Below, piece by piece: positions 16,679 to 26,015 of a stretch of 64,000 bases of DNA; positions within the stretch are counted from its first letter, which is position 1, and the number at the start of each line of letters is the position of its first letter. The position numbers were made by a program, and so were the translations under genes. The DNA is from Pseudomonas saudimassiliensis (GTDB lineage: Bacteria > Pseudomonadota > Gammaproteobacteria > Pseudomonadales > Pseudomonadaceae). The stretch lies in NCBI RefSeq assembly GCF_000939975.1, contig NZ_LK391969.1, forward strand, positions 1,867,953 to 1,931,952, written 5' to 3'. The notes under the pieces were generated by a model that did no database searches, was not told the origin of the DNA, and worked only from the letters and a program-made list of their open reading frames with translations.

Positions 16679-17560
16679 ATGCAGACGACGGCAGTGACTG
16701 GCCCGCAGAGCCGATTCTTCCATTCGCGCGGGCTGCGCCTGCATTACCTGGATTGGGGTAATGCCGGGGCTCCGGTATTGATCCTGGTGCACGGGGGCCT
16801 GGAGCACGCGCGGGTATGGGACCAGCTGGCCCGCCAGTTGAGTGCGGACTGGCAGGTAGTGGTGCCGGACCTGCGCGGCCATGGTGACAGTGATTGGAGT
16901 AGCGGCGGCGCCTACGCCATTGCCGATATGGTGCCGGACCTCGCGGCCCTGGTTGTCGACCTGGGTGATCGCCCGGTGACCCTGGTGGCCCATTCGCTGG
17001 GCGGCAATATTGCCACGCATTACGCTGCGCTGTTTCCCGAGCGGGTCGAGCGACTGTGCGTTATTGAAGGCCTGGGCTCCTCGCCAGCGGTGCGGGCCAA
17101 GCGCGACGAAAAGCCCCGCCGTGAACAATTGCGGGACTGGGTGGACAAGGTCCGGGACCTGGATCAGCGCGGCCCCAGCAGCTACCCGAGCGTCGCGGCG
17201 GCGGCCGCCCGGTTGCTGGAACATGATCCGCTGCTGAGCCGGGAGCTGGCCGAATACGTCTGCGAGCACGGCATGCGGCCGACCGCCGATGGCCAGTGGC
17301 GCTGGAAGTATGACCACCTTGTCCGTGGTGCCGGCGCCGCGGAGGTCGCATCGGTGGAGCCCAGCGACCTGTGGCAGGCCATCCAATGCCCGGTGCTGCT
17401 GATGTACGGTGCCGGGAGCTGGGCTTCCAATCCAGAGCAGGACGGCCGCCTGCGGCATTTCGCTCGCGCCGAGGTGGTTACCGTGGAGCAGGCCGGCCAT
17501 AACCTGCATCACCATCAGCCGGAGATGTTCATGGCGCACCTGCGCAGGTTTCTGGCGTAG
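16679..17560 (+). CDS. Alpha/beta-fold hydrolase
   Basis: A 293-residue soluble hydrolase of the alpha/beta fold. The oxyanion-hole HGG motif is LVHGGLEHARVW near residue 38, the nucleophile elbow is VAHSLGGNIA (Ser near residue 105), and the catalytic histidine lies in EQAGHNLHHHQPE near residue 275. The lid region is lysine- and arginine-rich. Epoxide hydrolase, haloalkane dehalogenase and esterase activities share this layout, and I cannot choose a substrate. The ATG at 16679 follows AAGGAG. It is divergent from DUF2780 and convergent with the nir operon, with a REP-like element in the gap. Confidence 0.92.
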   Translation: MQTTAVTGPQSRFFHSRGLRLHYLDWGNAGAPVLILVHGGLEHARVWDQLARQLSADWQVVVPDLRGHGDSDWSSGGAYAIADMVPDLAALVVDLGDRPVTLVAHSLGGNIATHYAALFPERVERLCVIEGLGSSPAVRAKRDEKPRREQLRDWVDKVRDLDQRGPSSYPSVAAAAARLLEHDPLLSRELAEYVCEHGMRPTADGQWRWKYDHLVRGAGAAEVASVEPSDLWQAIQCPVLLMYGAGSWASNPEQDGRLRHFARAEVVTVEQAGHNLHHHQPEMFMAHLRRFLA

Positions 17561-17581
17561 CCGGGGCAATGCGCCCCGATG

Positions 17582-17608
17582 TACGAGCTGGTGCTCGAAC
17601 ACCCCAGG
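17582..17608. repeat. Single REP-like palindrome
   Basis: TACGAGC-TGGT-GCTCGAAC followed by ACCCCAGG is an inverted, diverged copy of the CTGGGA + CGAGC-ACCA-GCTCG element seen in the REPIN at 11611. I found no partner arm close by, so it is a singlet. It lies between the convergent hydrolase and nirN genes. Confidence 0.65.
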
Positions 17609-17665
17609 AAAACACGCGCTCGCCGGCCGGGCGCGTCGTTCCGGCGCGGGCCTGGGTGTTGACGT

Positions 17666-19159
17666 TCAGTGCGAGGTGCCCTCCACGAACCCGATCTTGT
17701 TGCCCACGTTGTACTTGCCCGAGGGCTTGTTCATCGGGATGCGTTTGACCTCCTCAAGGGTCTCGCTGTCGAGTACCAGCAGCGCGCCGTCTTCGTCCCA
17801 GATACTCAGCAGCAGGTAGCGGCCATCGCGGGTGAATTCGACATGGGCGGCATTCTTGCCAGGCACCGGGCGCAGGGTATGGGCCACTTCCAGGGTCTGC
17901 TTGTCGATCAGGTGGATGGCATCGTTGTTCGGGCCGAAGAACACATCGGTCCAGGCGTAGGGTGAGTGCTCGTGGCTGCGCATGAAGAAGCCGGGGCCTT
18001 CGGTGGGGATCTCCTTGATCAGCTTCCAGGTGTCCAGATCCAGCACCGAGATCAGCCCCTGGCTGATGTTGGGCGTGGCGAATACCCATTTGCCGTCGCG
18101 CTGCCAGTAGATGCCCGACCCGAGGTGCGGCATGCCGGGCAGGGGGATATCGGTCAGCGTCTTGCCGGTATCCAGGTCGATCACCTGGCCGCCCTTGGCC
18201 TTGCGTGAGGTGGCCAGCAGGTAGCGGTAGTCGGGGGTGAAGGAGAAGTCGTCCAGGTAATCCGCGGCGATGATCCGCCGGGGCGTGAAGTCCGGCGTGC
18301 CGGCGTAGGACAGCTCCCAGACCTCCTGCACATCCTTCAGCGCGACCACGAAGCTGTCCCGCTGGGGCGCGGTATAGACGGCGCTGACCCGCGATGGCGT
18401 ACCGTCGCTGCCGGTTGCGGCAATGGGTTTGACCAGGGTCAGGTCACGGGCATCCAGCACCACCAGGTTGCCTGGCAGGTAGTTGCCGACCAGCACCCAG
18501 CGACCATCATTGCTGACCGCCAGGTTCCGGGTGTTCAGGCCCGCGCGCACCTCGGCGACCATGGTCAGGTTATGCAGGTCGTACTTGCTGATCCAGCCAT
18601 CCCGGGAGGCGAAGTAGACGAAACGGCCATCCGGCGAGAACTTGGGCCCGCCGTGCAGGGCGAAGTGGGACTGGAAGCGCGCCAGCTCCTCGAAAGTGTC
18701 GCCATCAAGGATACGCACATGGTGATTGCCGGCCTCGACCACGACGAACAGGTTGAGCGGATCGGCGCCGTGCTGGGGGCTATCCGGCAGCTGGGTGAGG
18801 TCGGCCAGCTGGCGGTGGCTGGCGCGGATATCGGCTGCGGTCCAGGTGGGCGGTACTTCTGCAGCGGTGTACAGGTAGCTGACCAGGGCGTCGATCTGCC
18901 CGGCGTCCAGCACCTGGCCGTAGGCGGCCATCTGGCTGGCCGGGCGGCCATGTTGGATCACCTTGCGCACTTCCTCGGGCTTGATCCGGCCCAGGCTCTC
19001 CGGCAGCAACGCCGGTCCGGTACCGCCGAGGCGGTCGAGGCCGTGGCAACTCTGGCACTGGGTCTGATACAGGGTGGCAACGTCGGTAACACTGGAGGCG
19101 TCGGCCAGCGCCGCCAGCGGCAATACCGCGCCCAATAGCAATGTGGATATCAGCCGCAT
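17666..19159 (-). CDS. nirN: NirN, dihydro-heme d1 dehydrogenase
   Basis: Periplasmic c-type cytochrome that completes heme d1 by introducing the acrylate double bond. The 497-residue precursor has a signal peptide (about residues 1-19), a cytochrome c domain with CQSCH at 35-39, and an eight-bladed beta-propeller that binds d1. Propeller signatures such as [20 protein letters not shown] and [20 protein letters not shown] are like those of NirS. It is called NirN rather than NirS because it closes the d1-biosynthesis operon after nirE and has the short N-terminal region. It overlaps nirE by 10 nt. A true NirS is not in the window. Confidence 0.93.
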   Translation of the reverse strand: MRLISTLLLGAVLPLAALADASSVTDVATLYQTQCQSCHGLDRLGGTGPALLPESLGRIKPEEVRKVIQHGRPASQMAAYGQVLDAGQIDALVSYLYTAAEVPPTWTAADIRASHRQLADLTQLPDSPQHGADPLNLFVVVEAGNHHVRILDGDTFEELARFQSHFALHGGPKFSPDGRFVYFASRDGWISKYDLHNLTMVAEVRAGLNTRNLAVSNDGRWVLVGNYLPGNLVVLDARDLTLVKPIAATGSDGTPSRVSAVYTAPQRDSFVVALKDVQEVWELSYAGTPDFTPRRIIAADYLDDFSFTPDYRYLLATSRKAKGGQVIDLDTGKTLTDIPLPGMPHLGSGIYWQRDGKWVFATPNISQGLISVLDLDTWKLIKEIPTEGPGFFMRSHEHSPYAWTDVFFGPNNDAIHLIDKQTLEVAHTLRPVPGKNAAHVEFTRDGRYLLLSIWDEDGALLVLDSETLEEVKRIPMNKPSGKYNVGNKIGFVEGTSH

Positions 19160-19998
19160 ACCCGGGCCTCCCGTGCGCTGGCGACTGGCGCCGGGCTAAG
19201 CCGCGCCGGGTAACTCAGTGCTTGCCCGGCGAACAGCCCCACCACCCGGCCGATGACGGTCAGGGTCGGTGCGCTCAACTGATGGTCACGGGCCAGCCGC
19301 TCCAGTTGCTGCAAGTTTCCGCGTACCACCTGCTGGTCATCCCGGGTGCCGTTGCCGATCAGCGCGGCGGGGGTGTCGGCGGGCAGGCCGGCGGCGATCA
19401 ACTGGCGGGAAATCTCGCCGAGGCTGGCCAGCCCCATGTAGAACACCAGGGTCTGGCCACCGCTGGCCAGGCTCTGCCAGGGCAGGGTCAGGGCGCCGTC
19501 CTGCTGCAGGTGGCCGGTGATGAACTGGCAGGATTGGGCCAGGTCGCGGTGGGTCAGCGGGATGCCGGCATAGGTACTGCAGCCGGAGGCTGCGGTGATG
19601 CCCGGCACCACCTGGCAATCAATCCCCTGGGCCAACAGGAATTCGAGCTCCTCGGCGCCGCGGCCGAAGATGAAGGGATCGCCACCCTTGAGCCGCACCA
19701 CCCGCTGGTTCTGCAGTGCCAGGTCCACCAGTAGCTGGTTGATCTGCTCCTGGGGCAGGCTGTGGAACCCACTGGTCTTGCCGACGAAGCGGCGATCGCA
19801 GCCGGCCGGCAACAGGGCGAGCAGGGCCGGGCTGACCAGGCGGTCATAGACCACCACGTCGGCCTGCTGCAACAGGCTCCAGGCGCGCAGGGTGAGCAGG
19901 CCGGGGTCGCCGGGGCCGGCGCCGACCAGGGCCACTTCGCCAGGTGTGAAGCTGGCCCGCAGGGCGGCGGGGAAGCAGTCGATGTCATGCATGTTCAT
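19150..19998 (-). CDS. nirE: NirE, uroporphyrinogen-III C-methyltransferase
   Basis: S-adenosylmethionine-dependent methyltransferase that converts uroporphyrinogen III to precorrin-2, the entry step to heme d1. The 282-residue protein has the SUMT signatures [16 protein letters not shown] near residue 24, [29 protein letters not shown] and [10 protein letters not shown]. No CysG-type dehydrogenase domain is fused. Location between nirJ and nirN and overlaps with both (14 nt and 10 nt) identify it as the nir-dedicated enzyme rather than the housekeeping cobA/cysG. Confidence 0.96.
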   Translation of the reverse strand: MNMHDIDCFPAALRASFTPGEVALVGAGPGDPGLLTLRAWSLLQQADVVVYDRLVSPALLALLPAGCDRRFVGKTSGFHSLPQEQINQLLVDLALQNQRVVRLKGGDPFIFGRGAEELEFLLAQGIDCQVVPGITAASGCSTYAGIPLTHRDLAQSCQFITGHLQQDGALTLPWQSLASGGQTLVFYMGLASLGEISRQLIAAGLPADTPAALIGNGTRDDQQVVRGNLQQLERLARDHQLSAPTLTVIGRVVGLFAGQALSYPARLSPAPVASAREARVCG

Positions 19999-21178
19999 AC
20001 ACCACTTGGCAGGGGATGAGGGGACTGTGCGCCAGGCCGATTTCGCTGTCGCTCAGGTAGCAACCGGGGTCCTCGCCCCAGAGATCGCCGGTGGCCCAGG
20101 CCCGGGTGCGGGTGTTGCCGTTGCAGATCGCCAGCCACTGGCATTCGCCACAGCGGCCGCCTACCGCCCGGGGATGCTGGCGCAGCTGGGCGAGCAATGG
20201 GTCGGGGTTATCCAGCCAGATGTCCCGGAAGCTGCGCTGGCGGATATTGCCGACGGTGTGTTGCCACCAGTAGGTATCCGGATGCACGTTGCCGATGTTG
20301 TCGATGTTGGCGATGCCGCTGCCGGAGGCGTTGCCACCCCAGGCCCGCAACATCTGCTCCAGCCGGGCGGCATGCTGAGGGATACGCCGCTGCGCCCACT
20401 GCAGCAGCAGGATGGCGTCGGCGTCGTTGTTGCCAGTGACGAAGTCGGTATCACGCCCCTGCTGCACATCCGCCCAGGCCTGCTCGAACAGCTGTTCCAG
20501 CACATCGCGGGTCATCTGGTGATGGGCGTCGGCCTTGCGGCTGCGTTTGCCGCGACCGCTGTAGTTCAGGTGCGAGAGATAGAACTTCTGCACGTCATGG
20601 TCCCGCATCAGCGCCAACAGCGCCGGCAGCTGCGGGTAGTTGTACTGGGTCAGGGTGGTGCGCAGCCCGACCCGTATGCCCCGGGCGCGGCACAGGTCGA
20701 TGGCCTGCATGGAGGCGGCAAAGCTGCCCTTGAGCTGGCGCCACTCGTCATGCACGGCCTCCAGCCCGTCGATGCTGATGCCCACGTAGTCATAGCGGGC
20801 GGCGGCCACCTGCTCGATATTGGCCTGGGTGATCAGGGTGCCGTTGGTCGACAGGGCGACGAAAAAGCCCCTGTCCCTGGCGTAGTCCGAGAGCTGGAAG
20901 ATGTCCTCGCGCAGCAGCGGCTCGCCGCCGGACAGGATCAGGACGCGCACACCGGCAGCATGCAGATCGTCGATGACCCGCAGGGCTTCGGTGGTATCGA
21001 GTTCGTCGCGAAATTCGCTGTCGGCGGAGGTGGCGTAGCAATGCTTGCAGGTGAGGTTGCAGCGCCGCAGCAGGTTCCAGATCACCACCGGGGGGCGGAC
21101 CCCGGGGGCGCCGCGGGCGCCCAGGACCCGCAGCTCGGGGTTGTGCAGGGCGCGCAGGTAGTGGCTTATTCTAAGCAT
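19985..21178 (-). CDS. nirJ: NirJ, heme d1 radical SAM enzyme
   Basis: Radical SAM protein that replaces the propionate side chains on rings A and B by oxygen functions during heme d1 synthesis. The 397-residue protein holds the radical SAM cluster Cys40-x3-Cys44-x2-Cys47 ([10 protein letters not shown]), the [11 protein letters not shown] motif, and a SPASM-like second cluster at the C-terminus ([13 protein letters not shown]...PGCY). The length and both clusters match NirJ. It overlaps nirH by 13 nt and nirE by 14 nt, so the operon is tightly coupled here. Confidence 0.96.
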   Translation of the reverse strand: MLRISHYLRALHNPELRVLGARGAPGVRPPVVIWNLLRRCNLTCKHCYATSADSEFRDELDTTEALRVIDDLHAAGVRVLILSGGEPLLREDIFQLSDYARDRGFFVALSTNGTLITQANIEQVAAARYDYVGISIDGLEAVHDEWRQLKGSFAASMQAIDLCRARGIRVGLRTTLTQYNYPQLPALLALMRDHDVQKFYLSHLNYSGRGKRSRKADAHHQMTRDVLEQLFEQAWADVQQGRDTDFVTGNNDADAILLLQWAQRRIPQHAARLEQMLRAWGGNASGSGIANIDNIGNVHPDTYWWQHTVGNIRQRSFRDIWLDNPDPLLAQLRQHPRAVGGRCGECQWLAICNGNTRTRAWATGDLWGEDPGCYLSDSEIGLAHSPLIPCQVVYEHA

Positions 21179-21705
21179 GGCGTTCTCTCCAGAGGCGTGG
21201 CGGGGCGGCTGGTGCGGGCCAGGCGCAGGCCGGTCTTCTTCAGGATGCGACTGCTGACCAGCATGTCGTCGGCGCGGCAGGCGCTGCCGAGCAGCTGGCG
21301 GATGCGTTCGCGATCGGCGTGGATGTCTTCGGCGCTGCGGCCATGGACCATGGCGAACAGGTTGTAGCGCCAGCCGTCCCGGCGGGGCCGGCGGTAGCAG
21401 TGGCTGACAAAGGGCTGGGCACCGATCAGCGGGCCCAACTCGGCCATGCGGTCATCGTCCACATCCCAGACGGTCATGCCGTTATGGCGGTAGCCGAGGC
21501 GGTAATGGTTGGGCACGGCGGCGATGCGGCGGATGGTGCCGGCAGCCTGCAGCCGTTGCAGCAGCGCCAGGGTCTGTTCGCTGCTCAGGCCCAGGCGCTC
21601 GGCCAGCCAGGCCCAGGGGTCGGCCACCAGCGGCAGGCCGGCCTGGGTGAGGGCGATCAGCCGGCTGGTCAGCTCCGGGTCAGACGGGCAGGTGCAGGCC
21701 GACAT
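21166..21705 (-). CDS. nirH: NirH, siroheme decarboxylase subunit
   Basis: One of four AsnC/Lrp-like paralogues (NirD, L, G, H) that together decarboxylate the two acetate side chains of siroheme to didecarboxysiroheme. The 179-residue protein has an N-terminal winged-helix-like region (LIALTQAGLPLVADPWAWLAERLGLS is its signature, given here in part: GLPLVADPWAWLAERLG) and a C-terminal ferredoxin-like half with SHCYRRPRRDGWRYNLF. The order in the operon and the YRRPRR...WRYNLFAMVHG signature separate NirH/NirL from NirD/NirG. It overlaps both neighbours. Confidence 0.93.
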   Translation of the reverse strand: MSACTCPSDPELTSRLIALTQAGLPLVADPWAWLAERLGLSSEQTLALLQRLQAAGTIRRIAAVPNHYRLGYRHNGMTVWDVDDDRMAELGPLIGAQPFVSHCYRRPRRDGWRYNLFAMVHGRSAEDIHADRERIRQLLGSACRADDMLVSSRILKKTGLRLARTSRPATPLERTPCLE

Positions 21706-22123
21706 GGTAGGTCTCCTCCTTGGGCAGGTTGAGCACTGGCAGTCCGGTCAGGGACTCGATGTGCCGGAGGGTGGCGGTGACTGCCTGCGGGGTATCGCAG
21801 GCCAGCACGAACCACATGTTCCAGGCATGTTCCCGGCGGTAATTGTGGGCCACTTCCGGCAGGGCGTTCAGCTGCTCGGCGACGGCGTCGAAACGTGGCT
21901 CGGGCACTGCCAGGGCGGCGAGGGTGAAGGCGCCGCCGACACGCTCGATATCGAACATGGGGCCAAAGCGGGTCAGGGTGCCGTCATCCAGCAATGCCTG
22001 GACTCGCACGCGCAGCTGCTCGGGTGGACTGCCCAACTCATCGGCCAAAGCTTCCCAGGGCTGCGGCACCAGGGGCAAACCCCGTTGCAGGCGGTTGATC
22101 AGGCGCCGGTCCAGGTCATCCAT
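21680..22123 (-). CDS. nirG: NirG, siroheme decarboxylase subunit
   Basis: A 147-residue AsnC-family subunit of the siroheme decarboxylase. It starts [19 protein letters not shown] and contains [19 protein letters not shown] and the heme-site-like [17 protein letters not shown], a NirD/NirG type signature in which a histidine follows YRRE. It overlaps nirH by 26 nt and nirL by 8 nt. The DNA-binding role of AsnC relatives is not expected here; the fold has been reused for the enzyme. Confidence 0.93.
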   Translation of the reverse strand: MDDLDRRLINRLQRGLPLVPQPWEALADELGSPPEQLRVRVQALLDDGTLTRFGPMFDIERVGGAFTLAALAVPEPRFDAVAEQLNALPEVAHNYRREHAWNMWFVLACDTPQAVTATLRHIESLTGLPVLNLPKEETYHVGLHLPV

Positions 22124-22628
22124 GCAGCACCTCCGGGGTGCTCGCCGGGGTAAAGCGCCCGCCGCGCTGCTTGAAGGCGCGGGTGCTGAACAATACCCGA
22201 TGGGATGTGTGCGTCAGCCCGTGCTCGGCCAGCAGTGCGGTGATATGGGTCTGCACCGCAGCCCGCTCCCGGCCATGGACCATGCAGAACAGATTGAATG
22301 GCCAATGCGGCAGCCGGCGCGGGCGCTGGTAGCAGAGGGTCACGCCCGGGGCGCAGCCCAACTGCTGGCCGACCGCATCGACCTGCTGATCGGGAATATC
22401 CAGCACCAGCATGGCATTGGCCCGAAAGCCCAAGGTGCGGTGGTGGACGACCAGCCCGAAGCGGCGAAACAGGCCCTCGGTGTTCCATTGGTGGGCCTGC
22501 TCAAGCACCGCCTGTTCGCTGGCGCCGATCTGCTCGGCCAGCGCCTGCCAGGGTCGTGCGGTCAGCGGCAGGCCTTGCTCCAGCAGGCGTCGCAGGAGGG
22601 TGCGCTGGTGATTGTCCAGGCTGCTCAC
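22116..22628 (-). CDS. nirL: NirL, siroheme decarboxylase subunit
   Basis: A 170-residue AsnC-family subunit. It shows the same double layout as NirH: an N-terminal helix-turn-helix-like part ([19 protein letters not shown]) and the C-terminal signature [20 protein letters not shown]. It is shifted by short overlaps to nirD (4 nt) and nirG (8 nt). In some bacteria nirD and nirL are fused; here they are separate genes, as in P. aeruginosa. Specific contribution among the four subunits is known only from the family. Confidence 0.93.
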   Translation of the reverse strand: MSSLDNHQRTLLRRLLEQGLPLTARPWQALAEQIGASEQAVLEQAHQWNTEGLFRRFGLVVHHRTLGFRANAMLVLDIPDQQVDAVGQQLGCAPGVTLCYQRPRRLPHWPFNLFCMVHGRERAAVQTHITALLAEHGLTHTSHRVLFSTRAFKQRGGRFTPASTPEVLHG

Positions 22629-23083
22629 AAGGCGCCCTCCAGGGAAAAGCCCAGGTCGATGCGATAGGCGCGGCGCATGGGCAGGTCCAGTGGCGTCAGG
22701 CCCGTGGCCTGCTCGATGTCCTCCAGGCAGCGCTCCAGGGTCTGGCGATCCGGCCCGGTGAGGACGAACCAGAGGTTGTAGTCGTGTTCACGCAGGTAGT
22801 TGTGGTTGACCTCGGGGTAGCGGTTGACCTGTTCGGCGACCTGTTCCAGGCGTTCGGGCGGCACCGCCAGGGCGACCAGGGTGCTGGCACCGGCGCGGCT
22901 GTGTTCGAACACCGGGCCAACGCGGGACAGTACCCCCGCCCGGTCCAGCCAGCCCAGGCGGTCGAGCACCTCGGCCTCGCTGCAGCCCAGTTCCTCGGCC
23001 ATGGCCTGCCAGGGCTCGGCGCAGATCGGCAGGTGATGCTGGTAGCCTTCGATCAGGCGGTGGCTAAGCTCATCCAGTTGCAT
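22625..23083 (-). CDS. nirD: NirD, siroheme decarboxylase subunit
   Basis: First of the four siroheme decarboxylase subunits, 152 residues from [13 protein letters not shown]. It contains [35 protein letters not shown] and [19 protein letters not shown], the NirD/NirG type. The start at 23083 was chosen for the AAGGA site eight bases upstream and because the longer frame (to 23134) would run into the nirF stop at 23112. It overlaps nirL by 4 nt. Confidence 0.93.
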   Translation of the reverse strand: MQLDELSHRLIEGYQHHLPICAEPWQAMAEELGCSEAEVLDRLGWLDRAGVLSRVGPVFEHSRAGASTLVALAVPPERLEQVAEQVNRYPEVNHNYLREHDYNLWFVLTGPDRQTLERCLEDIEQATGLTPLDLPMRRAYRIDLGFSLEGAL

Positions 23084-23111
23084 GGTAAGTCCTTGTATTG
23101 AAACGGCTTGG

Positions 23112-24302
23112 CTACAATCCGGTGATATGGGCACGGCTGCTGAAGAAGATGCCGCTGGGGCTGTCCGCCGGCAGGCTGGCCATCCTGGTCAGCGTGTATG
23201 GGTCCCAGACCTGGACTTCGCCGCCGTCGCGTACCGACAGCCAGAGCTGGTCGCCGCGGGAGGTGAACTCCATGTGCAGGACCGCCGGCCCGGGTTCCAG
23301 GGTGGCGATGATCTGGTGGGTTTCGCTGTCGATTACCTGCACCTGATGGTTGTCCGGGTGGGCGAAGTTGACCCAGATCTGCCGGGCATCCGGGCGGGCC
23401 ATGACGAAGATCGGCTGGCCGGCGACATCGATGGCGCCGGTCTGCTGCCAGCTGCTGCTATCCATCACCAGCACCTGATGCCGGCCCACCGCAGGCACGA
23501 AGGCCTGGTCGCCGGCCAGGGTCCAGCCCTCCAGGTGGGGCATCTTGTACACCGGCAATTTCTGTTCGCCGCGGCCGTAATCGTCGAGGATCCGCTCGAC
23601 ACCCCGCTCCGGGTGCCAGAGATCGATCTTGGCCATGCCGTCCTCGCCGAACAGGCCGGCGATGTAATAACGGCCCTCCGGGGTCAGCAGGGCATCGTAG
23701 GGCTGGTTGCCGATGTTCTCGAAGCGGGTGACAAGCGGCTCATGGCCCTGGCTGAAATCCAGCAGCCAGGTTTCGCCGGTGTCGAACAGGCTGTAGATGA
23801 AGCGGTTGCCGGGCACATCGGTCACCCCCACCACCCGGGCGTTGCGACTGCCGTCGGCCATCGGCGTGGCCGGAATATCGGCCACCAGCTCCAGGGTGAC
23901 GGCGTCGAATACCTTGACGCCGCCCGGCTCGTAGTTGCCCACGGCGATCAGGCTGCCATCGCTGCTGATGGCGCCGCCGATGCTGTTGCCGCCCTGGATG
24001 ATGCGCTTGTCGATCTGTTGCAGCAGCAAGTCGACCTTGGTCAAACCGCCGTCCCGACCGAATACATAGGCGTAGCGCTGGTCCCGGGAGAACACCACCG
24101 AGGCGTGGGACAGATCGCCCAGCCCGTCAATGCGTGCCAGGTGGGTGCGGGTGCTGCTTTCGACCAGTTGCAGGGTGCCGGTGGCGCGTTCCACCACCAC
24201 TCCCAAGTCCCCGGTGCCTCGCAGGGGCAAGGGCGTGGCGGAGTTGGCGCAGCCGCCGAGCAGCGCAACGGCGGCCAGTGCGGGCAGGAGCAGTTGTTTC
24301 AT
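23112..24302 (-). CDS. nirF: NirF, heme d1 biosynthesis lipoprotein
   Basis: Protein required for a late step of heme d1 formation; it binds d1 precursor and is reported to work with NirN. The 396-residue precursor starts with MKQLLLPALAAVALLGGCAN, a type II signal with lipobox LGGC (Cys18), so it should be a membrane-anchored periplasmic lipoprotein. The mature part is an eight-bladed propeller like the d1 domain of NirS (for example DLSHASVVFSRDQRYAYVFG), but with no c-type heme motif. The ATG overlaps the end of nirC by 4 nt. Confidence 0.95.
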   Translation of the reverse strand: MKQLLLPALAAVALLGGCANSATPLPLRGTGDLGVVVERATGTLQLVESSTRTHLARIDGLGDLSHASVVFSRDQRYAYVFGRDGGLTKVDLLLQQIDKRIIQGGNSIGGAISSDGSLIAVGNYEPGGVKVFDAVTLELVADIPATPMADGSRNARVVGVTDVPGNRFIYSLFDTGETWLLDFSQGHEPLVTRFENIGNQPYDALLTPEGRYYIAGLFGEDGMAKIDLWHPERGVERILDDYGRGEQKLPVYKMPHLEGWTLAGDQAFVPAVGRHQVLVMDSSSWQQTGAIDVAGQPIFVMARPDARQIWVNFAHPDNHQVQVIDSETHQIIATLEPGPAVLHMEFTSRGDQLWLSVRDGGEVQVWDPYTLTRMASLPADSPSGIFFSSRAHITGL

Positions 24303-24649
24303 GGCTGGGGGTATCCTTCAAGCAGCCGGTCGACCAGCCAGGCGATGTCCTGCTCATCCAGCAGGGCCTTCCAGCCGGGCATGGCGGTACCGGGGCGGCC
24401 GTGGGTGACGGTGGCGATGAGGCTGTCACGGGGTTTGCCGGCCAGTGCCGCGCGGGTCAGGGCCGGGCCCAGGCCACCGGTCATGCGCAGACCGTGGCAG
24501 GAGCCGCAGTCCTGCAGCAGCAGGTTGGCCAGTTGCTGCTGGCGCTCGGCTGTTGGCGACCCCGCGCCGGCAGCGGTGGCCACCAGCAGCGTAGCGATCA
24601 GCAGCAGGAGGCGAGAACAACGCACCGATACAGCCATCAATTTCCCCAT
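24299..24649 (-). CDS. nirC: NirC, cytochrome c55X
   Basis: Small periplasmic c-type cytochrome, 116 residues, that donates electrons in heme d1 maturation or to nitrite reductase. It has a signal peptide (hydrophobic core LLLLIATLLVATAAGA), a single heme motif CGSCH at 48-52 and the axial-methionine region TVTHGRPGTAMPGWKALL. It is the first gene of nirCFDLGHJEN. Two starts are possible: 24649 (used here, after AAGG) and 24637 (MAVSVRCSR, after GGGGAA). An FNR-like site with a matching -10 element lies upstream. Confidence 0.93.
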   Translation of the reverse strand: MGKLMAVSVRCSRLLLLIATLLVATAAGAGSPTAERQQQLANLLLQDCGSCHGLRMTGGLGPALTRAALAGKPRDSLIATVTHGRPGTAMPGWKALLDEQDIAWLVDRLLEGYPQP

Positions 24650-24675
24650 CAGCCTTGGATCTGGTCCGTGATCGC

Positions 24676-24717
24676 ATTATGTGGCGGTGCTGCAAGGGAT
24701 AATTTGACCGCGGTCAG
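24676..24717 (-). promoter_or_regulatory. nirC promoter: FNR/DNR-type box at -41.5 with -10 element
   Basis: On the plus strand TTGACCGCGGTCAG (24704-24717) is a palindrome one base from TTGAC-N4-GTCAA, an accepted FNR/ANR/DNR variant. On the minus strand CATAAT (24681-24676) is a good -10 element, predicting a start near 24669. The palindrome centre (24710.5) then lies at -41.5, the classical class II activation position. The leader to nirC would be about 20 nt. It follows that the whole nir operon is probably switched on by low oxygen and/or nitric oxide. Confidence 0.65.
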
Positions 24718-24832
24718 GTCGCGCTGCGACATATTGCCCCCGGACGGTCACGGCCGGCCGGCGGATGTGGCGGCTGGTCCGGGAGCCTGCAGCTGGCTAT
24801 CCTGTGCTGACAGTCACCAAGGGAGATGTGCC

Positions 24833-25843
24833 ATGAAAGCGGTAGGTTATACCGAGCAGTTGCCGATCGATAACGAACAGGCCTTGATTGATCTGACGTT
24901 ACCCAAGCCCGAGCCGACCGGCCGCGATCTGCTGGTGCGCGTGCAGGCGGTCTCGGTCAACCCGCGGGACATCAAGAGCCGCCAGGTCTTCAGCGCGTCG
25001 CCGGCCGAGCCGCGGGTGCTGGGCTATGATGCCGCCGGTGTGGTCGAGGCGGTCGGCCCGCAGGTCAGCCTGTTCCAGCCCGGCGATCCGGTGTTCTATG
25101 CCGGCGAGCTGCAGCGCCAGGGCTCCAATGCCGAATGGCAGTTGGTGGACGAGCGTATCGTCGGACACCGGCCGCGCAGCCTGGCGCCGGCGGCCGCCGC
25201 CTCGGTGCCGCTGGTCATGCTGACGGCCTTCGAGATGCTGTTCGACCGCCTCGGCATGCCGCAACAGTCAACCGAGCGGGCGCCGACGCTACTGGTACTT
25301 GGCGGTGCGGGTGGGGTGCCGTCGGCGGCCATCCAGCTGGCGCGTCAGGCCGGCGCCCAGGTCATCGCCACCGCTTCCCGTGCCGAAAGCGCCCAGTGGG
25401 TGCGGGACATGGGAGCGCACCACGTCATCGACCACAGCAAACCGCTGGTGGCCCAGATTCTCGAGCTGGGCATTGGTCTGGTCGACTTCGCCTTTTCCAC
25501 CCACACCACTGCCGAGGCCTGGGCTGCGCTGGCCGAGATCATGGCGCCGCAGGGCCGGCTCGGCATCATCGATGACCCCGAGCCCGTGGATCTGCGGCTG
25601 TTCAAGGCCAAGAGTATTTCCATCCATTGGGAGTCGATGTTTACCCGGTCGATGTTCCAGACGGCGGACATGCAGCGCCAACATGAGATTCTCAACCGCA
25701 TCGCCGACCTGCTCGATCAGGGGCAGCTGCAGCCGCTGGATAAACAGCACCTGGGGCTGATCAATGCGGCCAATCTGCGCCAGGCCCACCAGTTGATCGA
25801 AGGTGGCCACACCATCGGCAAGATCGTACTGGAAGGTTTCTGA
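24833..25843 (+). CDS. Zinc-type alcohol dehydrogenase-like / quinone oxidoreductase (MDR)
   Basis: A 336-residue medium-chain dehydrogenase/reductase of the zinc-binding alcohol dehydrogenase-like (ZADH/quinone reductase) group. The N-terminal GroES-like domain holds VNPRDIKSRQ and LGYDAAGVVEAVG; the Rossmann domain has LLVLGGAGGVPSAAIQLARQ. Despite the family name it lacks the four-cysteine structural zinc lobe, so NADPH-dependent reduction of quinones or enones is the likely chemistry. The ATG at 24833 follows GGGAGA; a long upstream extension of the frame covers the nirC promoter region and is not credible. It is divergent from nirC, where nirS/nirM are found in other pseudomonads. Confidence 0.92.
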   Translation: MKAVGYTEQLPIDNEQALIDLTLPKPEPTGRDLLVRVQAVSVNPRDIKSRQVFSASPAEPRVLGYDAAGVVEAVGPQVSLFQPGDPVFYAGELQRQGSNAEWQLVDERIVGHRPRSLAPAAAASVPLVMLTAFEMLFDRLGMPQQSTERAPTLLVLGGAGGVPSAAIQLARQAGAQVIATASRAESAQWVRDMGAHHVIDHSKPLVAQILELGIGLVDFAFSTHTTAEAWAALAEIMAPQGRLGIIDDPEPVDLRLFKAKSISIHWESMFTRSMFQTADMQRQHEILNRIADLLDQGQLQPLDKQHLGLINAANLRQAHQLIEGGHTIGKIVLEGF

Positions 25844-26015
25844 GGGCTCGTCACCCGTCCCGGGTTGGCTGGATGGCATATCGCTATCTACACTGACGAT
25901 AGTTTACCGGACCGACGGGTGCGCTTCCCGGCTTGGGAGCCTGTGGTAGTATTCCGCCATTTTTCCAGCGCCAGAAAAATGACCGGGAGCCAGCCCGTGT
26001 TCATCGGGGGGCACC

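Noticed and set aside
17666-19159. Reading the last nir gene as nirS (cytochrome cd1 nitrite reductase)
   Set aside because: Position after nirE, length of 497 residues and the short N-terminal region fit NirN; nirS would normally lead the operon.
24134-24832. N-terminal extension of the zinc-type oxidoreductase by about 230 residues
   Set aside because: The extension runs antisense through nirF, nirC and the nirC promoter; the ATG at 24833 has a GGGAGA site and starts at the family N-terminus.
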